Shown: positions 47,218 to 60,015 of the stretch, in pieces
Layout of the letters: each line of letters starts with the position of its first letter
How positions within the stretch are numbered: the stretch's first letter is position 1
Origin: Euonymus europaeus
Taxonomy: Eukaryota; Streptophyta; Magnoliopsida; Celastrales; Celastraceae
Assembly: GCA_963580455.1 (NCBI GenBank)
Contig: OY756968.1
Span: 24,893,996 to 24,957,995, forward strand
Reading direction: 5' to 3'
Length of the DNA stretch: 64,000 nt
Made by a program: the position numbers and the translations under genes
Notes under the pieces: model-generated
Told to the model about the DNA's origin: nothing
Seen by the model: only the letters and a program-made list of their open reading frames with translations
The model's database searches: none

Positions 47218-50200
47218 TGGCTAGTAGGTCTCGTTTCACCTAGTTTGCCGCGAAATGTGGTTTCTTTACGTAAACGGTTTTATGAATATCCGCTGACTCC
47301 GAGTTCTGAATTCGGTGATTTTTAGCTTGATTTCACACTACTTTTCGAGCTCTACAATCCGGGCATTTCAGATTTTAATTTCAGAACTCGTGGCTAGTAG
47401 GTCTCGTTTCACCTAGTTAGCCGCGAAATATGGTTTCTTTACGTAAACGATTTTATGAATATCCGTTGACTCCGAGTTCTGAATTCGGTGATTTTTAGCT
47501 TGATTTCACACTACTTTTCAAGCTCTACAATCCTGGTGTAACGGATTTTGATTTCAGAACTCGTGGCTAGTGGGTCTCGTTTCACCTAGTTTGCCGCCAA
47601 ATGTGGTTTCTTTACGTAAACGGTTTTATGAATATCCGTTGACTCCGAGTTCTGAATTCGGTGATTTTTAGCTTGATTTCACACTACTTTTTGACCTCTA
47701 CAATCCTGGCGTTACTGATTTTGATTTCAGAACTCGTGGCTAGTAGGTCTCGTTTCACCTAGTTAGCCGCGAAATGTGGTTTCTTTACGTAAACGGTTTT
47801 ATGAATATCCGTTGACTCCGAGTTCTGAATTCGGTGATTTTTAGCTTGATTTCACACTACTTTTTGACCTCTACAATCCTGGCCTTTCGGATTTTGATTT
47901 CAGAACTCGTGGCTAGTATGTCTCGTTTCACCTAGTTAGCCGCGAAATGTGGTTTCATTATGTAAACGGTTTTATGAATATCCGTTGACTCCGTGTTCTG
48001 AATTCGGTGATTTTTAGATTGATTTCACACTACTTTTCGAGCTCTACAATCCTGGAGTTTCGGATTTTGATTTCAGAATTCGTGGCTAGTAGGTCTCGTT
48101 TCACCTAGTTAGCCGCGAAATGTGGTTTCTTTATGTAAACGGTTTTATGAATATCCGTTGACTCCGAGTTCTGAATTCGGTGATTTTAAGCTTGATTTCA
48201 CACTAATTTTCGAGCTCTACAATACTGGTGTTTCGCATTTTGATTTCGGAACTCGTGGCTAGTAGGTCTCGTTTCACCTAGTTAGCCGCGAAATGTGGTT
48301 TCTTTACGTAAACGGTTTTATGAATATCCGTTGACTCCGAGTTCTGAATTCGGTGATTTTTAGCTTGATTTCACACTACTTTTCGAGCTCTACAATCCGG
48401 GCATTTCGGATTTTGATTTCAGAACTCGTGGCTAGTAGGTCTCGTTTCACCTAGTTAGCCGCGAAATATGGTTTCTTTACGTAAACGTTTTATGAATATC
48501 CGTTGACTCCGAGTTCTGAATTCGGTGATTTTTAGCTTGATTTCACACTAATTTTCGAGCTCTACAATCCTGGCATTTCGGATTTTGATTTCAGAACTCG
48601 TGGATAGTAGGTCTCGTTTCACCTAGTTTGCCGCGAAATGTGGTTTCTTTACGTAAACGGATTTATGAATATCCGTTGACTCCGAGTTCTGAATTCGGTG
48701 ATTTTTAGCTTGATTTCACACTACTTTTCGAGCTCTACAATCCTGGCGTTACTGATTTTGATTTCAGAACTCGTGGCTAGTAGGTCTCGTTTCACCTAGT
48801 TAGCCGCGAAATGTGGTTTCTTTACGTAAACGGTTTTATGAATATCCGTTGACTCCGAGTTCTGAATTCGGTGATTTTTAGCTTGATTTCACACTAATTT
48901 TCGAGCTCTACAATCCTGGCATTTCGGATTTTGATTTCAGAACTCGTGGCTAGTAGGTCTCGTTTCACCTAGTTAGCCGCGAAATGTGGTTTCTTTACGT
49001 AAACGGTTTTATGAATATTCGTTGACTCCGAGTTCTGAATTCGGTGATTTTTAGCTTGATTTCACACTACTTTTCGAGCTCTACAATCCTGGCGTTTCGG
49101 ATTTTTATTTCAGAACTCGTGGCTAGTAGGTCTCGTTTCACCTAGTTAGCCGCGAAATGTGGTTTCTTTACGTAAACGGTTTTATGAATATCTGTTGACT
49201 CCGAGTTCTGAATTCGGTGATTTTTAGCTTGATTTCACACTAATTTTCGAGCTCTACAATCCCGGCATTTCGGATTTTGATTTCAGAACTCGTGGCTAGT
49301 AGGTCTCGTTTCACCTAGTTAGCCGCGAAATGTGGTTTCTTTCCGTAAACGGTTTTATGAATATTCGTTGACTCCGAGTTCTGAATTCGGTGATTTTTAG
49401 CTTGATTTCACACTACTTTTTGACCTCTACAATCCTGGCGTTACTGATTTTGATTTCAGAACTCGTGGCTAGTAGGTCTCGTTTCACCTAGTTAGCCGCG
49501 AAATGTGGTTTCTTTACGTAAACGGTTTTATGAATATCCGTTGACTCCGAGTTCTGAATTCGGTGATTTTTAGCTTGATTTCAAACTAATTTTCGAGCTC
49601 TACAATCCTGGCCTTTCGGATTTTGATTTCAGAACTCGTGGCTAGTAGGTCTCGTTTCACCTAGTTAGCCGCGAAATGTGGTTTCTTTACGTAAACGGTT
49701 TTATGAATATTCGTTGACTCCGAGTTCTGAATTCGGTGATTTTTAGCTTGATTTCACACTACTTTTCGAGCTCTACAATCTTGGCGTTTCGGATTTTTAT
49801 TTCAGAAATCGTGGCTAGTAGGTCTCGTTTCACCTAGTTAGCTGCGAAATGTGGTTTCTTTACGTAAACGGTTTTATGAATATGTGTTGACTCCGAGTTC
49901 TGAATTCGGTGATTTTTAGCTTGATTTCACACTAATTTTCGAGCTCTACAATCCTGGCATTTCGGATTTTGATTTCAGAACTCGTGGCTAGTAGGTCTCG
50001 TTTCACCTAGTTAGCCGCGAAATGTGGTTTCTTTACGTAAACGGTTTTATGAATATCCGTTGACTCCGAGATCTGAATTCGGTGATTTTTAGCTTGATTT
50101 CACACTACTTTTTGACCTCTACAATCCTGGCGTTACTGATTTTGATTTCAGAACTCGTGGCTAGTAGGTCTCGTTTCACCTAGTTAGCCGCGAAATGTGG

Positions 50201-50676
50201 TTTCTTTACGTAAACGGTTTTATGAATATCTGTTGACTCCGAGTTCTGAATTCGGTGATTTTTAGCTTGATTTCACACTAATTTTCGAGCTCTACAATCC
50301 TGGCATTTCGGATTTTGATTTCAGAACTCGTGGCTAGTAGGTCTCGTTTCACCTAGTTAGCCGCGAAATGTGGTTTCTTTACGTAAACGGTTTTATGAAT
50401 ATTCGTTGACTCCGAGTTCTGAATTCGGTGATTTTTAGCTTGATTTCACACTACTTTTTGACCTCTACAATCCTGGCGTTACTGATTTTGATTTCAGAAC
50501 TCGTGGCTAGTAGGTCTCGTTTCACCTAGTTAGCCGCGAAATGTGGTTTCTTTACGTAAACGGTTTTATGAATATCCGTTGACTCCGAGTTCTGAATTCG
50601 GTGATTTTTAGCTTGATTTCAAACTAATTTTCGAGCTCTACAATCCTGGCCTTTCGGATTTTGATTTCAGAACTCG
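47218..50676 (+). repeat. zone J: 20-mer higher-order unit, copy 1
   Basis: These twenty monomers span 3,459 bp (20 x 173 minus one deleted base) and are followed directly by a second copy. Markers at exactly 3,459 are TTTGCCGCG (47,244 and 50,703), TGGATAGTAGG (48,601 and 52,060) and CAAACTAATTTTC (final member at 50,621 and 54,080). Monomers inside include the GTAAACGTTTTATG deletion form near 48,487, an ATGTGTTGACTCC form near 49,882 and the first TTTTTGACCTC forms. Confidence 0.9.
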
Positions 50677-53600
50677 TGGCTAGTAGGTCTCGTTTCACCT
50701 AGTTTGCCGCGAAATGTGGTTTCTTTACGTAAACGGTTTTATGAATATCCGCTGACTCCGAGTTCTGAATTCGGTGATTTTTAGCTTGATTTCACACTAC
50801 TTTTCGAGCTCTACAATCCGGGCATTTCAGATTTTAATTTCAGAACTCGTGGCTAGTAGGTCTCGTTTCACCTAGTTAGCCGCGAAATATGGTTTCTTTA
50901 CGTAAACGATTTTATGAATATCCGTTGACTCCGAGTTCTGAATTCGGTGATTTTTAGCTTGATTTCACACTACTTTTCAAGCTCTACAATCCTGGTGTAA
51001 CGGATTTTGATTTCAGAACTCGTGGCTAGTGGGTCTCGTTTCACCTAGTTTGCCGCCAAATGTGGTTTCTTTACGTAAACGGTTTTATGAATATCCGTTG
51101 ACTCCGAGTTCTGAATTCGGTGATTTTTAGCTTGATTTCACACTACTTTTTGACCTCTACAATCCTGGCGTTACTGATTTTGATTTCAGAACTCGTGGCT
51201 AGTAGGTCTCTTTTCACCTAGTTAGCCGCGAAATGTGGTTTCTTTACGTAAACGGTTTTATGAATATCCGTTGACTCCGAGTTCTGAATTCGGTGATTTT
51301 TAGCTTGATTTCACACTACTTTTTGACCTCTACAATCCTGGCCTTTCGGATTTTGATTTCAGAACTCGTGGCTAGTATGTCTCGTTTCACCTAGTTAGCC
51401 GCGAAATGTGGTTTCATTATGTAAACGGTTTTATGAATATCCGTTGACTCCGTGTTCTGAATTCGGTGATTTTTAGATTGATTTCACACTACTTTTCGAG
51501 CTCTACAATCCTGGAGTTTCGGATTTTGATTTCAGAATTCGTGGCTAGTAGGTCTCGTTTCACCTAGTTAGCCGCGAAATGTGGTTTCTTTATGTAAACG
51601 GTTTTATGAATATCCGTTGACTCCGAGTTCTGAATTCGGTGATTTTAAGCTTGATTTCACACTAATTTTCGAGCTCTACAATACTGGTGTTTCGCATTTT
51701 GATTTCGGAACTCGTGGCTAGTAGGTCTCGTTTCACCTAGTTAGCCGCGAAATGTGGTTTCTTTACGTAAACGGTTTTATGAATATCCGTTGACTCCGAG
51801 TTCTGAATTCGGTGATTTTTAGCTTGATTTCACACTACTTTTCGAGCTCTACAATCCGGGCATTTCGGATTTTGATTTCAGAACTCGTGGCTAGTAGGTC
51901 TCGTTTCACCTAGTTAGCCGCGAAATATGGTTTCTTTACGTAAACGTTTTATGAATATCCGTTGACTCCGAGTTCTGAATTCGGTGATTTTTAGCTTGAT
52001 TTCACACTAATTTTCGAGCTCTACAATCCTGGCATTTCGGATTTTGATTTCAGAACTCGTGGATAGTAGGTCTCGTTTCACCTAGTTTGCCGCGAAATGT
52101 GGTTTCTTTACGTAAACGGATTTATGAATATCCGTTGACTCCGAGTTCTGAATTCGGTGATTTTTAGCTTGATTTCACACTACTTTTCGAGCTCTACAAT
52201 CCTGGCGTTACTGATTTTGATTTCAGAACTCGTGGCTAGTAGGTCTCGTTTCACCTAGTTAGCCGCGAAATGTGGTTTCTTTACGTAAACGGTTTTATGA
52301 ATATCCGTTGACTCCGAGTTCTGAATTCGGTGATTTTTAGCTTGATTTCACACTAATTTTCGAGCTCTACAATCCTGGCATTTCGGATTTTGATTTCAGA
52401 ACTCGTGGCTAGTAGGTCTCGTTTCACCTAGTTAGCCGCGAAATGTGGTTTCTTTACGTAAACGGTTTTATGAATATTCGTTGACTCCGAGTTCTGAATT
52501 CGGTGATTTTTAGCTTGATTTCACACTACTTTTCGAGCTCTACAATCCTGGCGTTTCGGATTTTTATTTCAGAACTCGTGGCTAGTAGGTCTCGTTTCAC
52601 CTAGTTAGCCGCGAAATGTGGTTTCTTTACGTAAACGGTTTTATGAATATCTGTTGACTCCGAGTTCTGAATTCGGTGATTTTTAGCTTGATTTCACACT
52701 AATTTTCGAGCTCTACAATCCCGGCATTTCGGATTTTGATTTCAGAACTCGTGGCTAGTAGGTCTCGTTTCACCTAGTTAGCCGCGAAATGTGGTTTCTT
52801 TCCGTAAACGGTTTTATGAATATTCGTTGACTCCGAGTTCTGAATTCGGTGATTTTTAGCTTGATTTCACACTACTTTTTGACCTCTACAATCCTGGCGT
52901 TACTGATTTTGATTTCAGAACTCGTGGCTAGTAGGTCTCGTTTCACCTAGTTAGCCGCGAAATGTGGTTTCTTTACGTAAACGGTTTTATGAATATCCGT
53001 TGACTCCGAGTTCTGAATTCGGTGATTTTTAGCTTGATTTCAAACTAATTTTCGAGCTCTACAATCCTGGCCTTTCGGATTTTGATTTCAGAACTCGTGG
53101 CTAGTAGGTCTCGTTTCACCTAGTTAGCCGCGAAATGTGGTTTCTTTACGTAAACGGTTTTATGAATATTCGTTGACTCCGAGTTCTGAATTCGGTGATT
53201 TTTAGCTTGATTTCACACTACTTTTCGAGCTCTACAATCTTGGCGTTTCGGATTTTTATTTCAGAAATCGTGGCTAGTAGGTCTCGTTTCACCTAGTTAG
53301 CTGCGAAATGTGGTTTCTTTACGTAAACGGTTTTATGAATATGTGTTGACTCCGAGTTCTGAATTCGGTGATTTTTAGCTTGATTTCACACTAATTTTCG
53401 AGCTCTACAATCCTGGCATTTCGGATTTTGATTTCAGAACTCGTGGCTAGTAGGTCTCGTTTCACCTAGTTAGCCGCGAAATGTGGTTTCTTTACGTAAA
53501 CGGTTTTATGAATATCCGTTGACTCCGAGATCTGAATTCGGTGATTTTTAGCTTGATTTCACACTACTTTTTGACCTCTACAATCCTGGCGTTACTGATT

Positions 53601-54135
53601 TTGATTTCAGAACTCGTGGCTAGTAGGTCTCGTTTCACCTAGTTAGCCGCGAAATGTGGTTTCTTTACGTAAACGGTTTTATGAATATCTGTTGACTCCG
53701 AGTTCTGAATTCGGTGATTTTTAGCTTGATTTCACACTAATTTTCGAGCTCTACAATCCTGGCATTTCGGATTTTGATTTCAGAACTCGTGGCTAGTAGG
53801 TCTCGTTTCACCTAGTTAGCCGCGAAATGTGGTTTCTTTACGTAAACGGTTTTATGAATATTCGTTGACTCCGAGTTCTGAATTCGGTGATTTTTAGCTT
53901 GATTTCACACTACTTTTTGACCTCTACAATCCTGGCGTTACTGATTTTGATTTCAGAACTCGTGGCTAGTAGGTCTCGTTTCACCTAGTTAGCCGCGAAA
54001 TGTGGTTTCTTTACGTAAACGGTTTTATGAATATCCGTTGACTCCGAGTTCTGAATTCGGTGATTTTTAGCTTGATTTCAAACTAATTTTCGAGCTCTAC
54101 AATCCTGGCCTTTCGGATTTTGATTTCAGAACTCG
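50677..54135 (+). repeat. zone J: 20-mer higher-order unit, copy 2
   Basis: This is a tandem copy of 47,218-50,676. Every diagnostic marker I followed is present in the same order. The one difference I noted is T at 51,211 (CTCTTTTCACC) where copy 1 has G at 47,752. A base-by-base comparison was not done, but identity is clearly far above that between neighbouring monomers, so this is probably the youngest large duplication in the window. A collapsed or doubled assembly should be ruled out. Confidence 0.9.
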
Positions 54136-56903
54136 TGGCTAGTAGGTCTCGTTTCACCTAGTTAGCCGCGAAATGTGGTTTCTTTACGTAAACGGTTTTA
54201 TGAATATTCGTTGACTCAGAGTTCTGAATTCGGTGATTTTTAGCTTGATTTCACACTACTTTTCGAGCTCTACAATCCTGGCGTTTCGGATTTTTATTTC
54301 AGAAATCGTGGCTAGTAGGTCTCGTTTCACCTAGTTAGCTGCGAAATGTGGTTTCTTTACGTAAACGGTTTTATGAATATCTGTTGACTCCGAGTTCTGA
54401 ATTCGGTGATTTTTAGCTTGATTTCACACTAATTTTCGAGCTCTACAATCCTGGCATTTCGGATTTTGATTTCAGAACTCGTGGCTAGTAGGTCTCGTTT
54501 CACCTAGTTAGCCGCGAAATGTGGTTTCTTTACGTAAACGGTTTTATGAATATTCGTTGACTCCGAGTTCTGAATTCGGTGATTTTTAGCTTGATTTCAC
54601 ACTACTTTTCGAGCTCTACAATCCTGGCTTTTCGGATTTTTATTTCAGAACTCGTGGCTAGTAGGTCTCGTTTCACCTAGTTAGCCGCGAAATGTGGTTT
54701 CTTTACGTAAACGGTTTTATGAATATCTGTTGACTCCGAGTTCTGAATTCGGTGATTTTTAGCTTGATTTCACACTTATTTTCGAGCTCTACAATCCTGA
54801 CGTTTCAGATTTTGATTTCAGAACTCGTGGCTAGTAGGTCTCGTTTCACCTAGTTAGCCGCGAAATGTGGTTTCTTTACGTAAACGGTTTTATGAATATC
54901 CGTTGACTCCGAGATCTGAATTCGGTGATTTTTAGCTTGATTTCACACTACTTTTTGACCTCTACAATCCTGGCGTTACTGATTTTGATTTCAGAACTCG
55001 TGGCTAGTAGGTCTCGTTTCACCTAGTTAGCCGCGAAATGTGGTTTCTTTACGTAAACGGTTTTATGAATATCCGTTGACTCCGAGTTCTGAATTCGGTG
55101 ATTTTTAGCTTGATTTCACACTACTTTTCGAGCTCTACAATCCTGGCGTTACTGATTTTGATTTCAGAACTCGTGGCTAGTAGGTCTCGTTTCACCTAGT
55201 TAGCCGCGAAATGTGGTTTCTTTACGTAAACGGTTTTATGAATATCCGTTGACTCCGAGATCTGAATTCGGTGATTTTTAGCTTGATTTCACACTACTTT
55301 TTGACCTCTACAATCCTGGCGTTACTGATTTTGATTTCAGAACTCGTGGCTAGTAGGTCTCGTTTCACCTAGTTAGCCGCGAAATGTGGTTTCTTTACGT
55401 AAACGGTTTTATGAATATCTGTTGACTCCGAGTTCTGAATTCGGTGATTTTTAGCTTGATTTCACACTAATTTTCGAGCTCTACAATCCTGGCATTTCGG
55501 ATTTTGATTTCAGAACTCGTGGCTAGTAGGTCTCGTTTCACCTAGTTAGCCGCGAAATGTGGTTTCTTTACGTAAACGGTTTTATGAATATTCGTTGACT
55601 CCGAGTTCTGAATTCGGTGATTTTTAGCTTGATTTCACACTACTTTTTGACCTCTACAATCCTGGCGTTACTGATTTTGATTTCAGAACTCGTGGCTAGT
55701 AGGTCTCGTTTCACCTAGTTAGCCGCGAAATGTGGTTTCTTTACGTAAACGGTTTTATGAATATCCGTTGACTCCGAGTTCTGAATTCGGTGATTTTTAG
55801 CTTGATTTCAAACTAATTTTCGAGCTCTACAATCCTGGCCTTTCGGATTTTGATTTCAGAACTCGTGGCTAGTAGGTCTCGTTTCACCTAGTTAGCCGCG
55901 AAATGTGGTTTCTTTACGTAAACGGTTTTATGAATATTCGTTGACTCCGAGTTCTGAATTCGGTGATTTTTAGCTTGATTTCACACTACTTTTCGAGCTC
56001 TACAATCCTGGCGTTTCGGATTTTTATTTCAGAAATCGTGGCTAGTAGGTCTCGTTTCACCTAGTTAGCTGCGAAATGTGGTTTCTTTACGTAAACGGTT
56101 TTATGAATATCTGTTGACTCCGAGTTCTGAATTCGGTGATTTTTAGCTTGATTTCACACTAATTTTCGAGCTCTACAATCCTGGCATTTCGGATTTTGAT
56201 TTCAGAACTCGTGGCTAGTAGGTCTCGTTTCACCTAGTTAGCCGCGAAATGTGGTTTCTTTACGTAAACGGTTTTATGAATATTCGTTGACTCCGAGTTC
56301 TGAATTCGGTGATTTTTAGCTTGATTTCACACTACTTTTCGAGCTCTACAATCCTGGCTTTTCGGATTTTTATTTCAGAACTCGTGGCTAGTAGGTCTCG
56401 TTTCACCTAGTTAGCCGCGAAATGTGGTTTCTTTACGTAAACGGTTTTATGAATATCTGTTGACTCCGAGTTCTGAATTCGGTGATTTTTAGCTTGATTT
56501 CACACTTATTTTCGAGCTCTACAATCCTGACGTTTCAGATTTTGATTTCAGAACTCGTGGCTAGTAGGTCTCGTTTCACCTAGTTAGCCGCGAAATGTGG
56601 TTTCTTTACGTAAACGGTTTTATGAATATCCGTTGACTCCGAGATCTGAATTCGGTGATTTTTAGCTTGATTTCACACTACTTTTTGACCTCTACAATCC
56701 TGGCGTTACTGATTTTGATTTCAGAACTCGTGGCTAGTAGGTCTCGTTTCACCTAGTTAGCCGCGAAATGTGGTTTCTTTACGTAAACGGTTTTATGAAT
56801 ATCCGTTGACTCCGAGTTCTGAATTCGGTGATTTTTAGCTTGATTTCACACTACTTTTCGAGCTCTACAATCCTGGCGTTACTGATTTTGATTTCAGAAC
56901 TCG
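53444..56903 (+). repeat. zone K1: tandem 10-mer (two copies of 1,730 bp)
   Basis: 53,444-55,173 is repeated at 55,174-56,903. Shared markers are GACTCCGAGATCTG (53,521 and 55,251) and CACACTTATTTTCG (54,771 and 56,501). One visible difference is GACTCAGAG near 54,225 against GACTCCGAG in the second copy. The first four monomers belong equally to the end of the zone J copy 2, so the 10-mer duplication took in sequence already made by the 20-mer event. Confidence 0.85.
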
Positions 56904-59900
56904 TGGCTAGTAGGTCTCGTTTCACCTAGTTAGCCGCGAAATGTGGTTTCTTTACGTAAACAGTTTTATGAATATCCGTTGACTCCGAGTTCTGAATTCG
57001 GTGATTTTTAGCTTGATTTCACACTAATTTTCGAGCTCTACAATCCTGGCATTTCGGATTTTGATTTCAGAACTCGTGGCTAGTAGGTCTCGTTTCACCT
57101 AGTTAGCCGCGAAATGTGGTTTCTTTACGTAAACGGTTTTATGAATATTCGTTGACTCCGAGTTCTGAATTCGGTGATTTTTAGCTTGATTTCACACTAC
57201 TTTTCGAGCTCTACAATCCTGGCGTTTCGGATTTTTATTTCAGAACTCGTGGCTAGTAGGTCTCGTTTCACCTAGTTAGCCGCGAAATGTGGTTTCTTTA
57301 CGTAAACGGTTTTATGAATATCTGTTGACTCCGAGTTCTGAATTCGGTGATTTTTAGCTTGATTTCACACTAATTTTCGAGCTCTACAATCCTGGCATTT
57401 CGGATTTTGATTTCAGAACTCGTGGCTAGTAGGTCTCGTTTCACCTAGTTAGCCGCGAAATGTGGTTTCTTTATGTAAACGGTTTTATGAATATCCGTTG
57501 ACTCCGAGTTCTGAATTCGGTGATTTTAAGCTTGATTTCACACTAATTTTCGAGCTCTACAATACTGGTGTTTCGGATTTTGATTTCGGAACTCGTGGCT
57601 AGTAGGTCTCGTTTCACCTAGTTAGCCGCGAAATGTGGTTTCTTTACGTAAACGGTTTTATGAATATCCGTTGACTCCAAGTTCTGAATTCGGTGATTTT
57701 TAGCTTGATTTCACACTACTTTTCGAGCTCTACAATCCGGGCATTTCGGATTTTGATTTCAGAACTCGTGGCTAGTAGGTCTCGTTTCACCTAGTTAGCC
57801 GCGAAATATGGTTTCTTTACGTAAACGTTTTATGAATATCCGTTGACTCCGAGTTCTGAATTCGGTGATTTTTAGCTTGATTTCACACTAATTTTCGAGC
57901 TCTACAATCCTGGCATTTCGGATTTTGATTTCAGAACTCGTGGCTAGTAGGTCTCGTTTCACCTAGTTAGCCGCGAAATGTGGTTTCTTTACGTAAACGG
58001 TTTTATGAATATTCGTTGACTCCGAGTTCTGAATTCGGTGATTTTTAGCTTGATTTCACACTACTTTTCGAGCTCTACAATCCTGGCGTTTCGGATTTTT
58101 ATTTCAGAACTCGTGGCTAGTAGGTCTCGTTTCACCTAGTTAGCCGCGAAATGTGGTTTCTTTACGTAAACGGTTTTATGAATATCTGTTGACTCCGAGT
58201 TCTGAATTCGGTGATTTTTAGCTTGATTTCACACTAATTTTCGAGCTCTACAATCCTGGCATTTCGGATTTTGATTTCAGAACTCGTGGCTAGTAGGTCT
58301 CGTTTCACCTAGTTAGCCGCGAAATGTGGTTTCTTTACGTAAACGGTTTTATGAATATTCGTTGACTCCGAGTTCTGAATTCGGTGATTTTTAGCTTGAT
58401 TTCACACTACTTTTCGAGCTCTACAATCCTGGCTTTTCGGATTTTGATTTAAGAACTCGTGGCTAGTAGGTCTCGTTTCACCTAGTTAGCCGCGAAATGT
58501 GGTTTCTTTACGTAAACGGTTTTATGAATATCTGTTGACTCCGAGTTCTGAATTCGGTGATTTTTAGCTTGATTTCACACTTATTTTCGAGCTCTACAAT
58601 CCTGACGTTTCAGATTTTGATTTCAGAACTCGTGGCTAGTAGGTCTCGTTTCACCTAGTTAGCCGCGAAATGTGGTTTCTTTACGTAAACGGTTTTATGA
58701 ATATCCGTTGACTCCGAGATCTGAATTCGGTGATTTTTAGCTTGATTTCACACTACTTTTTGACCTCTACAATCCTGGCGTTACTGATTTTGATTTCAGA
58801 ACTCGTGGCTAGTAGGTCTCGTTTCACCTAGTTAGCCGCGAAATGTGGTTTCTTTACGTAAACGGTTTTATGAATATCCGTTGACTCCGAGTTCTGAATT
58901 CGGTGATTTTTAGCTTGATTTCACACTACTTTTCGAGCTCTACAATCCTGGCGTTACTGATTTTGATTTCAGAACTCGTGGCTAGTAGGTCTCGTTTCAC
59001 CTAGTTAGCCGCGAAATGTGGTTTCTTTACGTAAACAGTTTTATGAATATCCGTTGACTCCGAGTTCTGAATTCGGTGATTTTTAGCTTGATTTCACACT
59101 AATTTTCGAGCTCTACAATCCTGGCATTTCGGATTTTGATTTCAGAACTCGTGGCTAGTAGGTCTCGTTTCACCTAGTTAGCCGCGAAATGTGGTTTCTT
59201 TACGTAAACGGTTTTATGAATATTCGTTGACTCCGAGTTCTGAATTCGGTGATTTTTAGCTTGATTTCACACTACTTTTCGAGCTCTACAATCCTGGCGT
59301 TTCGGATTTTTATTTCAGAACTCGTGGCTAGTAGGTCTCGTTTCACCTAGTTAGCCGCGAAATGTGGTTTCTTTACGTAAACGGTTTTATGAATATCTGT
59401 TGACTCCGAGTTCTGAATTCGGTGATTTTTAGCTTGATTTCACACTAATTTTCGAGCTCTACAATCCTGGCATTTCGGATTTTGATTTCAGAACTCGTGG
59501 CTAGTAGGTCTCGTTTCACCTAGTTAGCCGCGAAATGTGGTTTCTTTATGTAAACGGTTTTATGAATATCCGTTGACTCCGAGTTCTGAATTCGGTGATT
59601 TTAAGCTTGATTTCACACTAATTTTCGAGCTCTACAATACTGGTGTTTCGGATTTTGATTTCGGAACTCGTGGCTAGTAGGTCTCGTTTCACCTAGTTAG
59701 CCGCGAAATGTGGTTTCTTTACGTAAACGGTTTTATGAATATCCGTTGACTCCAAGTTCTGAATTCGGTGATTTTTAGCTTGATTTCACACTACTTTTCG
59801 AGCTCTACAATCCGGGCATTTCGGATTTTGATTTCAGAACTCGTGGCTAGTAGGTCTCGTTTCACCTAGTTAGCCGCGAAATATGGTTTCTTTACGTAAA

Positions 59901-60015
59901 CGTTTCATGAATATCCGTTGACTCCGAGTTCTGAATTCGGTGATTTTTAGCTTGATTTCACACTAATTTTCGAGCTCTACAATCCTGGCATTTCGGATTT
60001 TGATTTCAGAACTCG
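56090..60015 (+). repeat. zone K2: 12-mer offset duplication
   Basis: About 56,090-57,940 is repeated at about 58,165-60,015 with an offset of 2,075 (12 monomers minus one deleted base). Shared markers are CACACTTATT (56,501 and 58,576), TGATTTTAAG (57,521 and 59,596) and the GTAAACGTTT deletion monomer (57,827 and 59,901). Copy-specific changes include GATTTAAGAACTCG near 58,448 and CGTTTCATG near 59,903. The deletion monomer also ties this zone to zone J. Confidence 0.84.

Larger units (their letters stand above)
48487..59901 (+). other. four 172 bp monomers sharing one deletion in the dyad arm
   Basis: GTAAACGTTTTATG, one G short of GTAAACGGTTTTATG, occurs near 48,487, 51,946, 57,827 and 59,901. 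The last has a further change to CGTTTCATG. All four also carry GAAATATGG, so they descend from one monomer spread by the 20-mer and 12-mer duplications. The loss removes a base from the AACGG arm. Confidence 0.87.
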
